Shown in pieces: positions 11,514 through 21,767 of a DNA stretch of 64,000 nt (positions are counted from its first letter, which is position 1; every line of letters starts with the position of its first letter). Both the position numbers and the translations under genes were made by a program. Location: contig NZ_KZ614147.1 of assembly GCF_002886185.1 (NCBI RefSeq), positions 1,264,420-1,328,419 of the forward strand, given 5' to 3'. Source of the stretch: Salipaludibacillus neizhouensis (GTDB taxonomy: Bacteria > Bacillota > Bacilli > Bacillales > Salisediminibacteriaceae). Below the pieces are notes generated by a model. The model saw only the letters and a list, made by a program, of their open reading frames with translations. It was not told the origin of the DNA and did no database searches.

Positions 11514-12182
11514 TTGACGATGAACACCAACGATACAAAAAAAATTGATTCGATATTGTTTGATCTTGACGGAACACTGATAAACACGATTGATTTAATC
11601 GTAGCTTCCTTTTTACATACGATGGATGCCTATTACCCAGGTAAATATCAGCGCGAGGACGTTATCTCGTTCATAGGACCTCCGTTATCGGAAACCTTTA
11701 CGAATCTGGATGCAAGTAGAGTAGAAGAAATGACACATACATATCGCACGTTTAATCTTGAAAACCATGATGATCTTGTCAGCGAGTACCAAGGAGTCGC
11801 AGAAACATTAGAAGTTCTGTCGCAACAAGGGTATAAACTGGCAATTGTCACGACGAAACGTCGCGACACAGCATTAAAAGGCTTGAAGTTGATGGGGTTA
11901 GAGAAGTACTTCAATGTCGTTGTATCGATTGATGAAGTTTCTAACTATAAACCTGATCCGGAACCATTGAATCTGGCTTTGCAACAGCTGGACTCAACGG
12001 CGGAAAAAGCAATAATGGTTGGTGATAGTGAACATGATATCCTTGGTGGTCAGAACACGGGTACCAAAACTGCCGGAGTGGCCTGGAGTGTAAAAGGACG
12101 AGCCCACCTAGCAAGTTTTCATCCAGATGTGATGCTTGAGGAAATGACGGATTTATTAGATTATCTCGGATTACCAAAATAA
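11514..12182 (+). CDS. ppaX: Pyrophosphatase PpaX (HAD family)
   Basis: PpaX hydrolyses the pyrophosphate produced when HprK/P dephosphorylates Ser46-phosphorylated HPr, so it works together with hprK three genes upstream. The 222-residue protein has HAD motif I DLDGTLI near residue 19, motif II TTK near residue 116, and motif IV VGDSEHD near residue 170. I chose the TTG at 11514 because AGGATGA lies seven bases upstream; an ATG at 11520 would be spaced further away and is the alternative. Confidence 0.92.
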   Translation: MTMNTNDTKKIDSILFDLDGTLINTIDLIVASFLHTMDAYYPGKYQREDVISFIGPPLSETFTNLDASRVEEMTHTYRTFNLENHDDLVSEYQGVAETLEVLSQQGYKLAIVTTKRRDTALKGLKLMGLEKYFNVVVSIDEVSNYKPDPEPLNLALQQLDSTAEKAIMVGDSEHDILGGQNTGTKTAGVAWSVKGRAHLASFHPDVMLEEMTDLLDYLGLPK

Positions 12183-12223
12183 TGTGACTTTCAAAATGGT
12201 CAGAGAAAGAAGGGTATAAGGCT

Positions 12224-12742
12224 ATGGGGCGTAACACAACGAGACATGCTGTGAAAGAAGCAAATTCATTATGGCAAGTGTATAAGACAGTGCCTTTTTT
12301 CAAGGTGGCTAAAAACTTTGTTGTCATTCAACTCGCGCGTTATACTCCTTTTCTTTCGTTTAAAAATTGGCTTTATCGAACTTTTTTACGGATGGAAGTC
12401 GGTGACAAAGCTGCTGTAGCACTGATGGTAATGATGGACGTCATGTTTCCTGAAAAGATCTCGATTGGGAAAAACTCCGTGATCGGCTATAACACTACGA
12501 TACTTGCTCATGAATATCTCATTAAAGAATATCGTCTCGGGGACGTCATCATCGGGGACAATGTCATGATCGGTGCAAATTCGACCATTCTACCAGGTGT
12601 AACGATTGGGGACGGTGCCATCGTTTCAGCGAGTACCCTTGTTAATAAGGACGTGCCTGCCGGGGCTTTTGTTGGCGGGAATCCAATGCAAGTCATCCGT
12701 ACAAAAGAACAAATGCAAAATGAAAAAGACGGGCTTCTATAA
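12224..12742 (+). CDS. yvoF: Acyltransferase with left-handed beta-helix (YvoF-like)
   Basis: The 172-residue protein has hexapeptide repeats in its C-terminal half (IGDNVMIGANSTILPGVTIG near residues 111-130), the signature of LbH acyltransferases such as maltose or serine acetyltransferases. The final GAFVGGNPMQVIR is typical of the family. Synteny (ppaX-yvoF-hisZ) matches YvoF. The acceptor substrate is unknown. Confidence 0.85.
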   Translation: MGRNTTRHAVKEANSLWQVYKTVPFFKVAKNFVVIQLARYTPFLSFKNWLYRTFLRMEVGDKAAVALMVMMDVMFPEKISIGKNSVIGYNTTILAHEYLIKEYRLGDVIIGDNVMIGANSTILPGVTIGDGAIVSASTLVNKDVPAGAFVGGNPMQVIRTKEQMQNEKDGLL

Positions 12743-12773
12743 ACTAGTGACGATAAGTTACTAGCTTTTTTTG
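12742..12773 (+). terminator. Terminator after yvoF
   Basis: AACTAGTGAC and GTTACTAGCT pair around a short loop and are followed by TTTTTTT. Shortly after, at 12791-12805, is the palindrome GGGGTCAGACCCC, a short sequence of unknown role. Confidence 0.75.
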
Positions 12774-12850
12774 CATGATTAACTTTTAAGGGGTCAGACC
12801 CCCCAGATATTGGGAGTTGGATTACTTAGGGTTTTCTTTGTTTTTGCATC

Positions 12851-12879
12851 TTGACGTAGACTTAAATCCCTTGTAGACT
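12851..12879 (+). promoter_or_regulatory. Candidate promoter of the his operon
   Basis: TTGACG at 12851-12856, 17 bases, then TAGACT at 12874-12879 gives a sigma-A-type promoter about 90 bases before hisZ. No T-box or leader peptide is apparent in the short leader. Confidence 0.5.
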
Positions 12880-12967
12880 ATTATTTAAGATCTTTATTGC
12901 TCTATCATGGTAGCGTACTAAAGTAACAGGCGGAATAACAGTTTGAAATTAGGAAGGTGACGATTCA

Positions 12968-14158
12968 ATGTCGAAACTATTTATGTTTGAAAAGCCATTA
13001 GGTATGCGAGATACATTACCAGAACTTCACCAGCTGAAACATCAGCTAAAGCAAGCGATTTCCTCTGAAGCGGCAAGTTGGGGATATGATCCGATTGAAA
13101 CTCCTACGTTGGAATTTCACGAAACTGTTGGAACAGCATCAGCTATCCTTGATCAACAATTATTTAAGTTGTTGGATCAGCAAGGGAATACACTGGTGCT
13201 TCGTCCTGATATGACCGCACCAATTGCCAGAATTGCGGCATCTTCATTAAAAAATGAAGAACGTCCCCTCCGATTAACGTATTCAGCACCTGTATTCAGA
13301 GCTCAGCAACGCGAAGGCGGGCGACCAGCTGAATTCGAACAAGTGGGAATCGAACTTATTGGTGACAAGTCAAACAGTGCGGATGGAGAAGTCATTTCAT
13401 TAATGATGGCGTCTCTTGAAAGCTCGGGAATTTCTTCTTACCAAATTGCTATTGGACATATTGGATTCGTGAATGCCTTACTAAAGGAAGTACTTGGAAA
13501 TGATACTCGTGCAGATCGTTTTCGCCGGTTTTTATATGAAAAAAATTATGTAGGTTTTCGGAAAGAAGTCGAGAAACTTCCACTTTCCTCGATTGATCAA
13601 CGTCGATTATATGAACTGCTTCGTTTAAAGGGTGGTCCCGAAGTTATCGAGAGTGCTCGTAAAATTGTCGAGAGCAAACAGGGAAAAGAAGCGATTGATC
13701 AACTAGAGCACCTTTACAGAGTTTTAGAGGCGTATGGTTTAACCGAGTCCATTGTTCTCGATTTGAAATTAGTCATGCACATGAGCTACTATACGGGAAC
13801 TGTTTTCGAAGCCTACAGTAAAGGGTTAGGTTATCCGGTTGGAAGCGGTGGCCGTTATGATCAATTGCTTGAACAATTTGAGCACCCAGAACCAGCGACA
13901 GGATTCGGACTCCGATTAGACCGATTGACAGAGGCAGTTGGAAAAACCAAAAGCCCTGTTTTAAAAGATACATGCCTTATTTTTAGTAATGAGAGAAGAA
14001 AAGAAGCGATGGAACAAGCGAAAAAGCTTCGCAAGCAAGGGAAGTCAGTCGTTATGCAGGAGCTTACAGGAGTAAATAATGTAGATGCTTATTCTGCACA
14101 ATTTCAGGACGTCGTTTACTATGTCGGTTCCAATGGAAATGGAGGAACGTCAACATGA
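12968..14158 (+). CDS. hisZ: ATP phosphoribosyltransferase regulatory subunit
   Basis: HisZ is a histidyl-tRNA-synthetase-like protein without aminoacylation activity that activates the short form of HisG. The 396-residue protein keeps the class II catalytic fold: [10 protein letters not shown] near residue 79, [12 protein letters not shown] (motif 2) near residue 115, and GSGGRYDQL (motif 3 region) near residue 292. It lacks the HisRS anticodon-binding domain length. AGGAAGGTGA precedes the ATG. It overlaps hisG by four bases (ATGA). Confidence 0.95.
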   Translation: MSKLFMFEKPLGMRDTLPELHQLKHQLKQAISSEAASWGYDPIETPTLEFHETVGTASAILDQQLFKLLDQQGNTLVLRPDMTAPIARIAASSLKNEERPLRLTYSAPVFRAQQREGGRPAEFEQVGIELIGDKSNSADGEVISLMMASLESSGISSYQIAIGHIGFVNALLKEVLGNDTRADRFRRFLYEKNYVGFRKEVEKLPLSSIDQRRLYELLRLKGGPEVIESARKIVESKQGKEAIDQLEHLYRVLEAYGLTESIVLDLKLVMHMSYYTGTVFEAYSKGLGYPVGSGGRYDQLLEQFEHPEPATGFGLRLDRLTEAVGKTKSPVLKDTCLIFSNERRKEAMEQAKKLRKQGKSVVMQELTGVNNVDAYSAQFQDVVYYVGSNGNGGTST

Positions 14159-14805
14159 GTGAAGATATGATCACAGTTGCCATGCCTAAAGGCAGAATTT
14201 TTAATGAAGCAGTAGAGTTATTGCGAAGAGCGAATTACCCAATTCCACCTGAGTTTGACGAATCCAGGAAGCTGATTATTGAAGCTCCCGAAGCGGGCAT
14301 GCGTTTCATCCTCGCAAAACCGATGGATGTTCCGACGTATGTCGAGCACGGTGTAGCGGACGTTGGTGTTGCTGGAAAGGACGTCATGATTGAAGAAAAG
14401 CGTGATGTTTATGAAGTTCTGGATTTAAAAATCAGTGCTTGTTACATGGCAGTAGCTGCTCTTCCGTCGTATGATCCGAAGTCAGAAGTGGCGCCTAAAG
14501 TTGCCTCTAAATATCCTAACTTAACGTCGGAATATTTCCGGGAACAAGGGGAACAAGTGGAGATCATTAAGTTAAACGGATCGATTGAACTTGCACCGAT
14601 TATTGGTCTTGCAGATCGTATCGTCGACATTGTATCTACGGGTCAAACGCTCAAAGCGAATGGTCTTGTTGAAATAGAGGAAATGATTGCAATCACCTCC
14701 AGATTCATTGTGAACCCAGTGAGTTATCGCACCAAATCAGCTCAAATAGACGACATGGTCGACCGTTTGGCGGAAGTCGTAGATCAAGGAGTAGAGGCAA
14801 AATGA
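14155..14805 (+). CDS. hisG: ATP phosphoribosyltransferase, short form
   Basis: Catalyses the first step of histidine synthesis, joining ATP and PRPP. At 216 residues it is the short HisG that needs HisZ, which is encoded immediately upstream. Visible features are MPKGRI near residue 10, VGVAGKDVM near residue 72 and the PRPP-binding region [13 protein letters not shown] near residue 158. It overlaps both neighbours by four bases, giving tight translational coupling. Confidence 0.97.
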   Translation: MSEDMITVAMPKGRIFNEAVELLRRANYPIPPEFDESRKLIIEAPEAGMRFILAKPMDVPTYVEHGVADVGVAGKDVMIEEKRDVYEVLDLKISACYMAVAALPSYDPKSEVAPKVASKYPNLTSEYFREQGEQVEIIKLNGSIELAPIIGLADRIVDIVSTGQTLKANGLVEIEEMIAITSRFIVNPVSYRTKSAQIDDMVDRLAEVVDQGVEAK

Positions 14806-16079
14806 AGATTATTCCCATCCGTGAAGGCCTTTCTTTAAAACGCTCTATTGACCAAGGTACGAGCATGGAACGTGCTTCTGTCGAACGTATTCTCGAAGAC
14901 GTTCGTAGTAACGGGGATGAAGCCGTTCGAAGATATACAAAGGAACATGATAAAATAGAAGTTACTCAAACACTTGTCACACCGGAAGAAACGGAACAAG
15001 CGTATCAAACGGTAGATGAGGATACCTTGGTTATTATCCGTGAGGCAATTGAAAATATTCGAGACTTCCATCAACGTCAAGTGGAACAATCGTGGATGAC
15101 AACAAAAGAGGACGGAACGATCCTTGGACAAAAAGTAACTGCTTTGGATGCGGTCGGGGTTTATGTTCCCGGTGGCAGAGCGGCCTATCCTTCTTCGATT
15201 CTCATGAATGTGATTCCAGCACAGGTTGCCGGAGTGAAACGAATCGTCATGACGTCTCCCCCACAAAAAAATGGATCACTTGATGATATTGTATTAGTGA
15301 CAGCGAGTGAATTAGGCATAAAAGAAATTTATAAAATAGGTGGAGCACAAGCAATAGGGGCGCTGGCCTATGGTACAGAAACGATTGAAGCGGTGGATAA
15401 AATCGTCGGACCAGGAAATATTTATGTGGCACTTGCGAAGCAACAAGTGTTTGGAACGGTAGCGATCGACATGATTGCCGGTCCTAGTGAAGTGGCTGTT
15501 CTGGCCGATGACACGGCTAATGCTCGTTTTATTGCTGCTGATTTACTCTCTCAAGCAGAACACGACCCTTTATCTTCAGCGGTTCTCGTCACAGATAATG
15601 AAAAGCTGGCGAAAGAAGTTTCCAAGGAAGTAACAGTGCAGCTTGAAACACTTCCAAAACAGGAGATTGCCGAAGCATCGATCAATGATCACGGTGCGAT
15701 ATACATTGCAGAAACGTTTGAAAAAGCAATCGATGCAGTGAATGAACTTGCAGCTGAACACTTGGAACTCCATGTTAAAGCGCCTTGGGATGTTCTTCCC
15801 AAAATTCGTCACGCAGGTGCAATCTTCCTTGGAGAATACAGTTCGGAACCAATCGGAGATTATTTTGCCGGTCCAAATCACGTGTTGCCAACGAACGGAA
15901 CGGCACGATTTTCCAGCCCTCTATCAGTGCAAGATTTCACTAAAAAATCGAGTATCATTTCTTACAGTAAACAAGCAGTCCAACAGCATGGAAAAAAGAT
16001 ATCCGCATTTGCTCGACTTGAAAACTTAGAAGCTCACGCTAGAGCAGTAGAACTACGATTGGAGGATGACCATTCATGA
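14802..16079 (+). CDS. hisD: Histidinol dehydrogenase
   Basis: Performs the last two oxidations from histidinol to histidine, using NAD and zinc. The 425-residue length is standard. [11 protein letters not shown] near residue 124, GPGNIYVA near residue 205 and the zinc/active-site segment [14 protein letters not shown] near residue 223 are visible, followed by LSQAEHDP near residue 252. Overlaps hisG and hisB by four bases each. Confidence 0.97.
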   Translation: MKIIPIREGLSLKRSIDQGTSMERASVERILEDVRSNGDEAVRRYTKEHDKIEVTQTLVTPEETEQAYQTVDEDTLVIIREAIENIRDFHQRQVEQSWMTTKEDGTILGQKVTALDAVGVYVPGGRAAYPSSILMNVIPAQVAGVKRIVMTSPPQKNGSLDDIVLVTASELGIKEIYKIGGAQAIGALAYGTETIEAVDKIVGPGNIYVALAKQQVFGTVAIDMIAGPSEVAVLADDTANARFIAADLLSQAEHDPLSSAVLVTDNEKLAKEVSKEVTVQLETLPKQEIAEASINDHGAIYIAETFEKAIDAVNELAAEHLELHVKAPWDVLPKIRHAGAIFLGEYSSEPIGDYFAGPNHVLPTNGTARFSSPLSVQDFTKKSSIISYSKQAVQQHGKKISAFARLENLEAHARAVELRLEDDHS

Positions 16080-16669
16080 CGACTCGACAATCTTCAAAAA
16101 AACGCAAGACAAATGAGACAGACATCGAACTTACCTTTGCAATTGATGGTAGCGGTGATGCAAATTTAACGACGGATGTTCCCTTTATGACGCACATGCT
16201 TGATCTTTTTACCCGCCATGGTTTATTTGATTTAACCTTGGTTGGAAAAGGTGATACAGAGATTGACGATCACCATACAACGGAAGATATCGGTATTGTA
16301 TTAGGAGAAGCTTTGAAAGAAGCGTTGCAAGATAAAAAAGGAATTCGCAGATATGGAAACGCGTTTGTTCCAATGGATGATGCTTTGGCGCAAGTGGTGA
16401 TTGATTTAAGCAATCGTCCGCATTTCGAGCTTCGTGGTGACATTCCTAAAGGTAAAGTGGGAACATTTGATACCGAACTGATTGAAGAGTTTTTATGGAA
16501 ATTTGCGATGGAGGCTCGAATGAATCTTCACGTCATTGTTCATTACGGAACAAATGTACACCATATTATTGAAGCGATTTTCAAAGCACTTGGGCGAGCG
16601 CTGGACGAAGCGACCCAAAAGGATCCACGAGTAAAAGGTGTGCCGTCTACGAAAGGAAGTTTATCATGA
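16076..16669 (+). CDS. hisB: Imidazoleglycerol-phosphate dehydratase
   Basis: Dehydrates imidazole-glycerol phosphate to imidazole-acetol phosphate. The 197-residue protein has the two manganese-binding motifs [10 protein letters not shown] near residue 63 and [16 protein letters not shown] near residue 161. It is the monofunctional form, without the histidinol-phosphatase domain found in enterobacteria. The ATG overlaps the hisD stop. Confidence 0.97.
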   Translation: MTTRQSSKKRKTNETDIELTFAIDGSGDANLTTDVPFMTHMLDLFTRHGLFDLTLVGKGDTEIDDHHTTEDIGIVLGEALKEALQDKKGIRRYGNAFVPMDDALAQVVIDLSNRPHFELRGDIPKGKVGTFDTELIEEFLWKFAMEARMNLHVIVHYGTNVHHIIEAIFKALGRALDEATQKDPRVKGVPSTKGSLS

Positions 16670-17295
16670 TCGGAATCATCGATTACGGCATGGGAAATCT
16701 TCATAGCGTCACAAAAGCATTGGAACGTTTAGGACACACGCCGTTTTTATCAGAAAAACCGGAAGAATTGTCTCGGGCATCTCTTCTCATTTTACCTGGT
16801 GTCGGCTCCTTTAAAGATGGCATGGCTGAGCTCGAGGCAAGAGGATTAGATGTTTTTATTAAACAATGGGCAAATGACGGGAAACCTCTTTTTGGAATCT
16901 GTTTAGGGATGCAACTTCTTTTTGAAGAGAGCGAAGAAAATGGAGTCACGAAAGGGCTCGAACTTCTTCCTGGTAAGGTTCGACGTTTCACGGGAGTCAC
17001 GGCACTTGGCGAAACGTATAAAGTGCCGCATATGGGCTGGAATCGCCTTCGTTTTCATCAAGAAAATCATCCCATTATCCAGAACGTAGAGAAAGGTCAT
17101 GTTTACTTTGTACACTCCTATGTTGTGGATGCTGATCCAGACGTATTGGTTGCTACGGCTGAGTATGGAGAAACTCACGTGCCGGCAGTAGTAGGGAAAA
17201 ACACTGTCTGGGCGACCCAGTTTCATCCGGAGAAAAGCAGTTCGGTCGGAATGTCGATATTAAAAAATGTGGTTGAACAAAAAGGGGCTGAGTGA
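16666..17295 (+). CDS. hisH: Imidazole glycerol phosphate synthase, glutaminase subunit
   Basis: Class I glutamine amidotransferase that supplies ammonia to HisF. The 209-residue protein shows the nucleophile elbow [10 protein letters not shown] (Cys near residue 80), and the His-Glu pair in QFHPEKSS near residue 185. Overlaps hisB by four bases; HisF is encoded two genes downstream. Confidence 0.97.
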   Translation: MIGIIDYGMGNLHSVTKALERLGHTPFLSEKPEELSRASLLILPGVGSFKDGMAELEARGLDVFIKQWANDGKPLFGICLGMQLLFEESEENGVTKGLELLPGKVRRFTGVTALGETYKVPHMGWNRLRFHQENHPIIQNVEKGHVYFVHSYVVDADPDVLVATAEYGETHVPAVVGKNTVWATQFHPEKSSSVGMSILKNVVEQKGAE

Positions 17296-17299
17296 AACT

Positions 17300-18034
17300 G
17301 TGAGTGAATTTATCATTTATCCAGCAATTGATATACGGGGCGGCAAATGTGTACGCCTTCTCCAGGGTGATTATGACCAAGAGACGATTTATGGTGATTC
17401 CCCTTTTAGCATGGCGAAAAGCTTTCAGGAAAAAGGGGCTACATGGATACATATGGTTGATTTAGATGGTGCAAAAAAAGGAGAACCCGTCAATCATGAG
17501 GTTGTCATGAAAGCAGCTAAAGAGCTTTCAGCAAAGATTCAAATTGGCGGTGGCATTCGTGGACCAAAGGACGTGGAAGCGTATTTGGAAGCAGGTGTTT
17601 CCCGAGTGATTCTAGGAAGTTCTGCTATTTCTGATCCGGCATTTGTAAAAGAAATGCTTCGAAAATATGGTGGTGAGAAGATTGCAATCGGGATTGACGC
17701 CCGAGACGGCTTCGTTGCTACTCATGGCTGGCTGGAAACGTCGAAAGTTAAAGCGGAAGAGCTGGGCATTGAATTAGCCAATCAAGGAGCAGAAACATTT
17801 ATTATGACAGATATTTCACGCGATGGAATGATGTCGGGACCGAATGTGGAAGCGATCGCTAACTTAGGCAAAGCAACAGGCAAAAATGTGATCGCATCTG
17901 GCGGAGTGAGCAGTATGGAAGATGTCAAACAGTTAGTAGCCAGAAAAAATGAAGGTATTTCCGGAGCGATTATCGGAAAGGCACTTTATACAGGTCATAT
18001 TCCATTGGAAGAGGCGATTCAGGAGGTCGAATAA
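17300..18034 (+). CDS. hisA: ProFAR isomerase (HisA)
   Basis: Isomerises ProFAR to PRFAR on a TIM barrel. The frame is open from 17267, but I start at the GTG at 17300: the protein then begins [15 protein letters not shown] like other HisA proteins, and the AAAGGGG at 17281 serves as ribosome site. Phosphate-binding pieces GGGIRG near residue 80 and ASGGVSS near residue 197 and the catalytic Asp in PAIDIRGG are visible. The protein is 244 residues. Confidence 0.95.
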   Translation: MSEFIIYPAIDIRGGKCVRLLQGDYDQETIYGDSPFSMAKSFQEKGATWIHMVDLDGAKKGEPVNHEVVMKAAKELSAKIQIGGGIRGPKDVEAYLEAGVSRVILGSSAISDPAFVKEMLRKYGGEKIAIGIDARDGFVATHGWLETSKVKAEELGIELANQGAETFIMTDISRDGMMSGPNVEAIANLGKATGKNVIASGGVSSMEDVKQLVARKNEGISGAIIGKALYTGHIPLEEAIQEVE

Positions 18035-18035
18035 C

Positions 18036-18794
18036 ATGTTAACAAAACGGATCATTCCATGTCTTGATGTAAAAGAAGGACGAGTCGTCAAAGGAGTTCA
18101 ATTTGTGAATCTTCGTGATGCAGGAGATCCTGTAGAGCTTGCTGCGTTTTACGATGAACAGGGAGCAGATGAACTTGTGTTTCTAGATATTTCAGCTTCC
18201 CACGAAGGAAGAGAAACGATGGTCGACGTTGTCGAAGAAGTAGCTGGTAAACTAGCGATTCCTTTTACAGTCGGAGGCGGAATTAATGCGCTGGAGGATA
18301 TGAAAAGAATCCTCAGAGCTGGAGCTGACAAAGTGTCATTGAACACTGCTGCAGTAAACCGGCCGGAACTGATTCGTGAAGGAGCAGACTTTTTTGGTTC
18401 TCAGTGCATCGTTGTAGCAATTGATGCAAAATGGGATGATTCTCTGTCTTCTTGGCGGGTGTATACTCATGGTGGACGAAATGCGACAGAATGGGAAGTG
18501 ATCTCATGGGCACAAGAAGCAGTGAAACAAGGTGCTGGTGAGATATTACTGACAAGTATGGATGAAGACGGCGAAAAGTCGGGCTTTGACGTGAAACTGA
18601 CTAGAGCAGTGAGTGAAGCAGTCTCTGTTCCGGTTATCGCTTCCGGTGGAGCTGGCAAAAGTGAAGACTTTTATGAAGCCTATACGGAGGGTGCAGCAGA
18701 TGCCGCGCTTGCAGCTTCGATTTTCCACTACCGGGAAACGTCTGTTGCTGAAGTGAAAACATATTTAAAAGAGAAGGGATTGGAGATTCGATGA
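18036..18794 (+). CDS. hisF: Imidazole glycerol phosphate synthase, cyclase subunit
   Basis: Cyclises PRFAR with ammonia from HisH to give IGP and AICAR. The ATG at 18036, nine bases after AGGAGG, gives [20 protein letters not shown], the canonical HisF start; the longer open frame from 17949 overlaps hisA and is not used. Catalytic Asp11 (CLDVK) and the second Asp in AIDAKWD near residue 130 are present. The length of 252 residues is normal. Confidence 0.96.
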   Translation: MLTKRIIPCLDVKEGRVVKGVQFVNLRDAGDPVELAAFYDEQGADELVFLDISASHEGRETMVDVVEEVAGKLAIPFTVGGGINALEDMKRILRAGADKVSLNTAAVNRPELIREGADFFGSQCIVVAIDAKWDDSLSSWRVYTHGGRNATEWEVISWAQEAVKQGAGEILLTSMDEDGEKSGFDVKLTRAVSEAVSVPVIASGGAGKSEDFYEAYTEGAADAALAASIFHYRETSVAEVKTYLKEKGLEIR

Positions 18795-19444
18795 AAATAG
18801 ATGAGCTATCCTTTGATGAAAAAGGATTAATACCTGCAATTGTACAGGATCACCAATCAAAAAAGGTGTTAACACTAGCCTATATGAACAAAGAATCACT
18901 CGAAAAGACAGTAGAAACAGGAGAAACTTGGTTTTACAGTCGTTCACGTCAAGAGCTTTGGCATAAAGGTGCGACGTCGGGTAATATTCAAAAAGTTGAG
19001 GAAATCACGTATGATTGTGATCAGGATGCTTTGGTTGTTTTTGTAGATCCGGCAGGTCCTGCATGCCATACAGGTACTGCAAGTTGTTTCACAGAGTCCT
19101 TGTGGCAACGAAAAGATGCCTTTAAGCAAGAAGGGGAAGAGGTTACGAATCGATTTGCGATCATTGAAGAATTAGAGCAAGTGATTGCGGAACGTGAACT
19201 CGAAATGCCTGAAGGATCGTATACAACTTACTTGTTTGAAGAAGGTGTGGATAAGATATTAAAGAAGGTCGGCGAGGAAGCTTCTGAAGTGATTATTGCT
19301 GCGAAAAATCGTTCCAAAGAAGAGTTAACGTGGGAGAGTGCGGATTTACTTTACCATTGGCTCGTTTTGTTACGGGAACAAAAATTGCCGTTAGATGAAG
19401 TGTTGAAGCGGTTGGCAAACAGGCATGGTGGTCAAAAGGGTTAA
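18791..19444 (+). CDS. hisI: Bifunctional phosphoribosyl-AMP cyclohydrolase / phosphoribosyl-ATP pyrophosphatase
   Basis: Fusion of HisI (residues 1-110) and HisE (residues 115-217), catalysing steps two and three of histidine synthesis. The HisI zinc/cyclohydrolase segment is seen in [22 protein letters not shown] near residues 75-96, with [11 protein letters not shown] before it. The HisE part has the MazG-like motif [15 protein letters not shown] near residue 156. It closes the hisZGDBHAFI operon; hisC and histidinol phosphatase are elsewhere. Confidence 0.96.
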   Translation: MKIDELSFDEKGLIPAIVQDHQSKKVLTLAYMNKESLEKTVETGETWFYSRSRQELWHKGATSGNIQKVEEITYDCDQDALVVFVDPAGPACHTGTASCFTESLWQRKDAFKQEGEEVTNRFAIIEELEQVIAERELEMPEGSYTTYLFEEGVDKILKKVGEEASEVIIAAKNRSKEELTWESADLLYHWLVLLREQKLPLDEVLKRLANRHGGQKG

Positions 19445-19448
19445 TAAA

Positions 19449-19497
19449 GAGTTGCTTCTTACGAGTGAATTTTACTTGTAGGGAGCAGCTTTTTTTT
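19449..19497 (+). terminator. Terminator of the his operon
   Basis: AGTTGCT and AGCAGCT arms with a long loop, followed by eight T residues, directly after hisI. Confidence 0.7.
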
Positions 19498-19957
19498 AGC
19501 TGCGAATTTTTGAAATAGTAGATTTTAAGATATTGTTGTTTTACTTTGAACAGAGATGCTCGAATCCGCTCTAGGCGGCTGTTTTCTCCAAAATGATGGT
19601 CTGTTTTAATGAGATGATTACCTAGCTAAAAGTTAAAGATAAATACAAGTGTTTGTATATAAAAAGTGTACAACCGAAGATAAAAGTCTAAAGTGACACT
19701 CGCACCGGTAAACAGATATGAGTGGCACAAATAATGAATCATAGTAACACTCAGCTGTCAGGGTCGGATTGAATGTAACTATCTGAAGCGTATTGTGACA
19801 TTCAGAAGAGTTAGTCATCCTGAGTGGCGCTATAGAATGATTTTAGCTACACTCAGCCTGCCATGCTCGTTTAAATGGCACCAAAATTATCAATCAGCTT
19901 CAATGTTCTTCTTTCATACATTAATTATTTTTTAGATTTTAAGAGGTGCTTGCAAAA
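19498..19957 (+). other. Gene-free region with repeat remnant and scattered short motif
   Basis: A remnant of the Bacillaceae palindromic repeat lies at 19545-19585 (GATGCTCGAATCCGCT followed by CTAGGCGG). From 19690 to 19860 a degenerate motif like GTGACACTC recurs about six times in both orientations (near 19692, 19719, 19743, 19796, 19821, 19847). No coding region is convincing. Confidence 0.4.
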
Positions 19958-19959
19958 GT

Positions 19960-20008
19960 AAAAGAGTTGCCTCCCTCGATCTCGCTTGGACACCTTGAAA
20001 GGCAACTC
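19960..20008 (-). terminator. Terminator of the phytoene-desaturase-like gene
   Basis: GAGTTGCCT and AGGCAACTC pair across a 27-base loop. Read on the minus strand it is followed by TTTTACTTTT, so it ends the gene at 20014-21516. Confidence 0.75.
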
Positions 20009-20013
20009 ATCAA

Positions 20014-21516
20014 TTATTTAGCTTTCTTCGATTTTAACTCATTCTCTCGATCTGATTTAATCAAATCAGCCGTTAACTGCCCGGATAAGGTGACCATTGG
20101 TACACCGCCACCAGGATGTGTGGATCCGCCGGCAAAGTAAAGATTTTCATATAAGGAGCTTCTGGATGGTATTTTAAATCCGCCGTTCGTGGATTTATCT
20201 GCGGCAATACCATAAATGGATCCACCGTTAGCGCCGTATAGCTCTTCCAGTGTATTTGGGTTGAAAGATTGTTCATACTCAATCGAATCACGAAGACCTT
20301 CCAAGCCCATACGTTCTAATTTATCTAACACAACTTCTCGATAAGCATCCCAATCCCACTGTCCATCTTTTTTCATCGCCGTTTTTGGTGGGACATGTGT
20401 CAAGACGAATAAGTTTTCTTTTCCTTCAGGAGCTTGTGAAGGATCAGATTTAGATGAAATGCCAATATAAACAGTAGGATCATCTGCAGGAATGCCTTTT
20501 TCAAATATTTGTTTGAATTCTAATTCAGGATCTTCTGAGAAAAAGAAATTATGGTGCTTTAAATGCGAAAACTTTTTGTTTACACCTAATAGTAAAACTA
20601 AACCAGAGACAGAGGGTTGAAATGTTTTAGATAACTGTTTGACCTCTTTTTTTGCTTTGCTGGTTTGAGGTAATAACGTTTTATACGCTGGAATAACCTC
20701 GAGATTCGAGACGATTACTTCTGCTTCAAAGAAATCACCATCCTCAGTCACAACACCTTTTGCTTTGCCGTCTTCCACATGAATATGAGAAACTGGTGTG
20801 CTTGTATGAATTTCGGCACGAAGTTCGTCAAGGACAGCTCGCATTCCATTTGCAATATTGTACATACCGCCTTTGACATAGTAAATTCCTAAACCTAATT
20901 GAACATAGACGAGCTGATTCAAAACCGCGGGCGCAGAATAGGGATTGGAGCCAACGTACATAACAAAAAAGTTAAAGAGTTGCTCCAACTGTTTGTTTTG
21001 AAAATGCTTCTTTGTTCCATCGGCTACTGTGTGAAACGGGTCCATCGTAATTAATTCTTTTAACGAATGTTGAGTCCGTAAATCCTTTAAGCCTTCAATA
21101 CTAGTTTTGTAAAAGCTTTTCATGCACACGTCATACATGTCTTGGGAATAGCTGAGAAATTTAGTGAAAGAAGAATCAGGCTCAGCTTTTACTTTTTTTA
21201 GTTCTTCAAGCATTTTTGGAAGATCTGATAAAATATCCAGGGAAGTACCATCTTCATAGAACGTTCTCCATTGTGGTTCGACTCTTTCTATTTCAATGTA
21301 ATCTTCCAGTTTTCGCTGCACACTATCAAATAATTGTTCTAAAACCCATGGCATTGTCAAAATGGATGGACCTGTATCAAACGTGAAACCTTGTCCTTGG
21401 CGGCGATTGAGTTTTCCACCGATTGTGTCGTTTTTTTCTAATATATTTTTGAAGATAATGAATTCAGCAATCCATAGGATCGTAGCACTAGCAAAAATAA
21501 CATCAGCGATGGACAT
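20014..21516 (-). CDS. Phytoene-desaturase (CrtI/CrtN)-like protein with degenerate FAD-binding N-terminus
   Basis: From residue 28 onward (EKNDTIGGKLNRR) the 500-residue protein aligns with the carotenoid desaturase/oxygenase family: FDTGPSILTMP near residue 46, GGMYNIANGMRAVL near 216 and the C-terminal signature YFAGGSTHPGGGVPMV near 460. The first 25 residues, where the family has the dinucleotide motif GxGxxG, read VIFASATILWIAE. All the motif glycines are replaced and a few residues are missing, with the frame intact. The ATG at 21516 follows GGAGG. FAD binding is probably impaired, so the gene may be decaying or altered in function. It stands alone, opposite to its neighbours, with its own terminator. 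Confidence 0.75.
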   Translation of the reverse strand: MSIADVIFASATILWIAEFIIFKNILEKNDTIGGKLNRRQGQGFTFDTGPSILTMPWVLEQLFDSVQRKLEDYIEIERVEPQWRTFYEDGTSLDILSDLPKMLEELKKVKAEPDSSFTKFLSYSQDMYDVCMKSFYKTSIEGLKDLRTQHSLKELITMDPFHTVADGTKKHFQNKQLEQLFNFFVMYVGSNPYSAPAVLNQLVYVQLGLGIYYVKGGMYNIANGMRAVLDELRAEIHTSTPVSHIHVEDGKAKGVVTEDGDFFEAEVIVSNLEVIPAYKTLLPQTSKAKKEVKQLSKTFQPSVSGLVLLLGVNKKFSHLKHHNFFFSEDPELEFKQIFEKGIPADDPTVYIGISSKSDPSQAPEGKENLFVLTHVPPKTAMKKDGQWDWDAYREVVLDKLERMGLEGLRDSIEYEQSFNPNTLEELYGANGGSIYGIAADKSTNGGFKIPSRSSLYENLYFAGGSTHPGGGVPMVTLSGQLTADLIKSDRENELKSKKAK

Positions 21517-21663
21517 TCATTTTCCTCCAATTGAATGATCTTTCAAAATTATGTATTGTCTAAAGATTCTTTTATTACATGTACCCTTCTTCTAATTTTA
21601 TAATCATTATTTTTACCTGAATTTGGTCGTTTGAAAAAAATGGGCTTTCGTGTCGAGACTCAT

Positions 21664-21691
21664 TGTCGACTTGAATACTGCGTGTTATACT
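21664..21691 (+). promoter_or_regulatory. Candidate promoter of the TPR-protein gene
   Basis: TTGTCG at 21664-21669, 16 bases, then an extended -10 TGTTATACT (21683-21691), about 75 bases before the start codon. Confidence 0.45.
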
Positions 21692-21767
21692 TCTTATCAT
21701 AGAGGAAAGAACGTTTGTTAAGACGAGTATTCTTCTTTTGTGGCAAATGAAATGGAGGATTTCATCG

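Noticed and set aside
12791..12805. GGGGTCAGACCCC palindrome as a regulatory operator
   Set aside because: A single short copy with no link to the his promoter; such palindromes occur near REP-type elements, but no further copy or transposase is seen here.
12880..12967. T-box or histidine leader attenuator
   Set aside because: The leader is under 90 bases, with no T-box sequence (TGGNACCGCG) and no run of His codons.
14835..15266. 143-residue minus-strand frame inside hisD
   Set aside because: It is opposite a fully intact hisD and has no start signal; a coding shadow.
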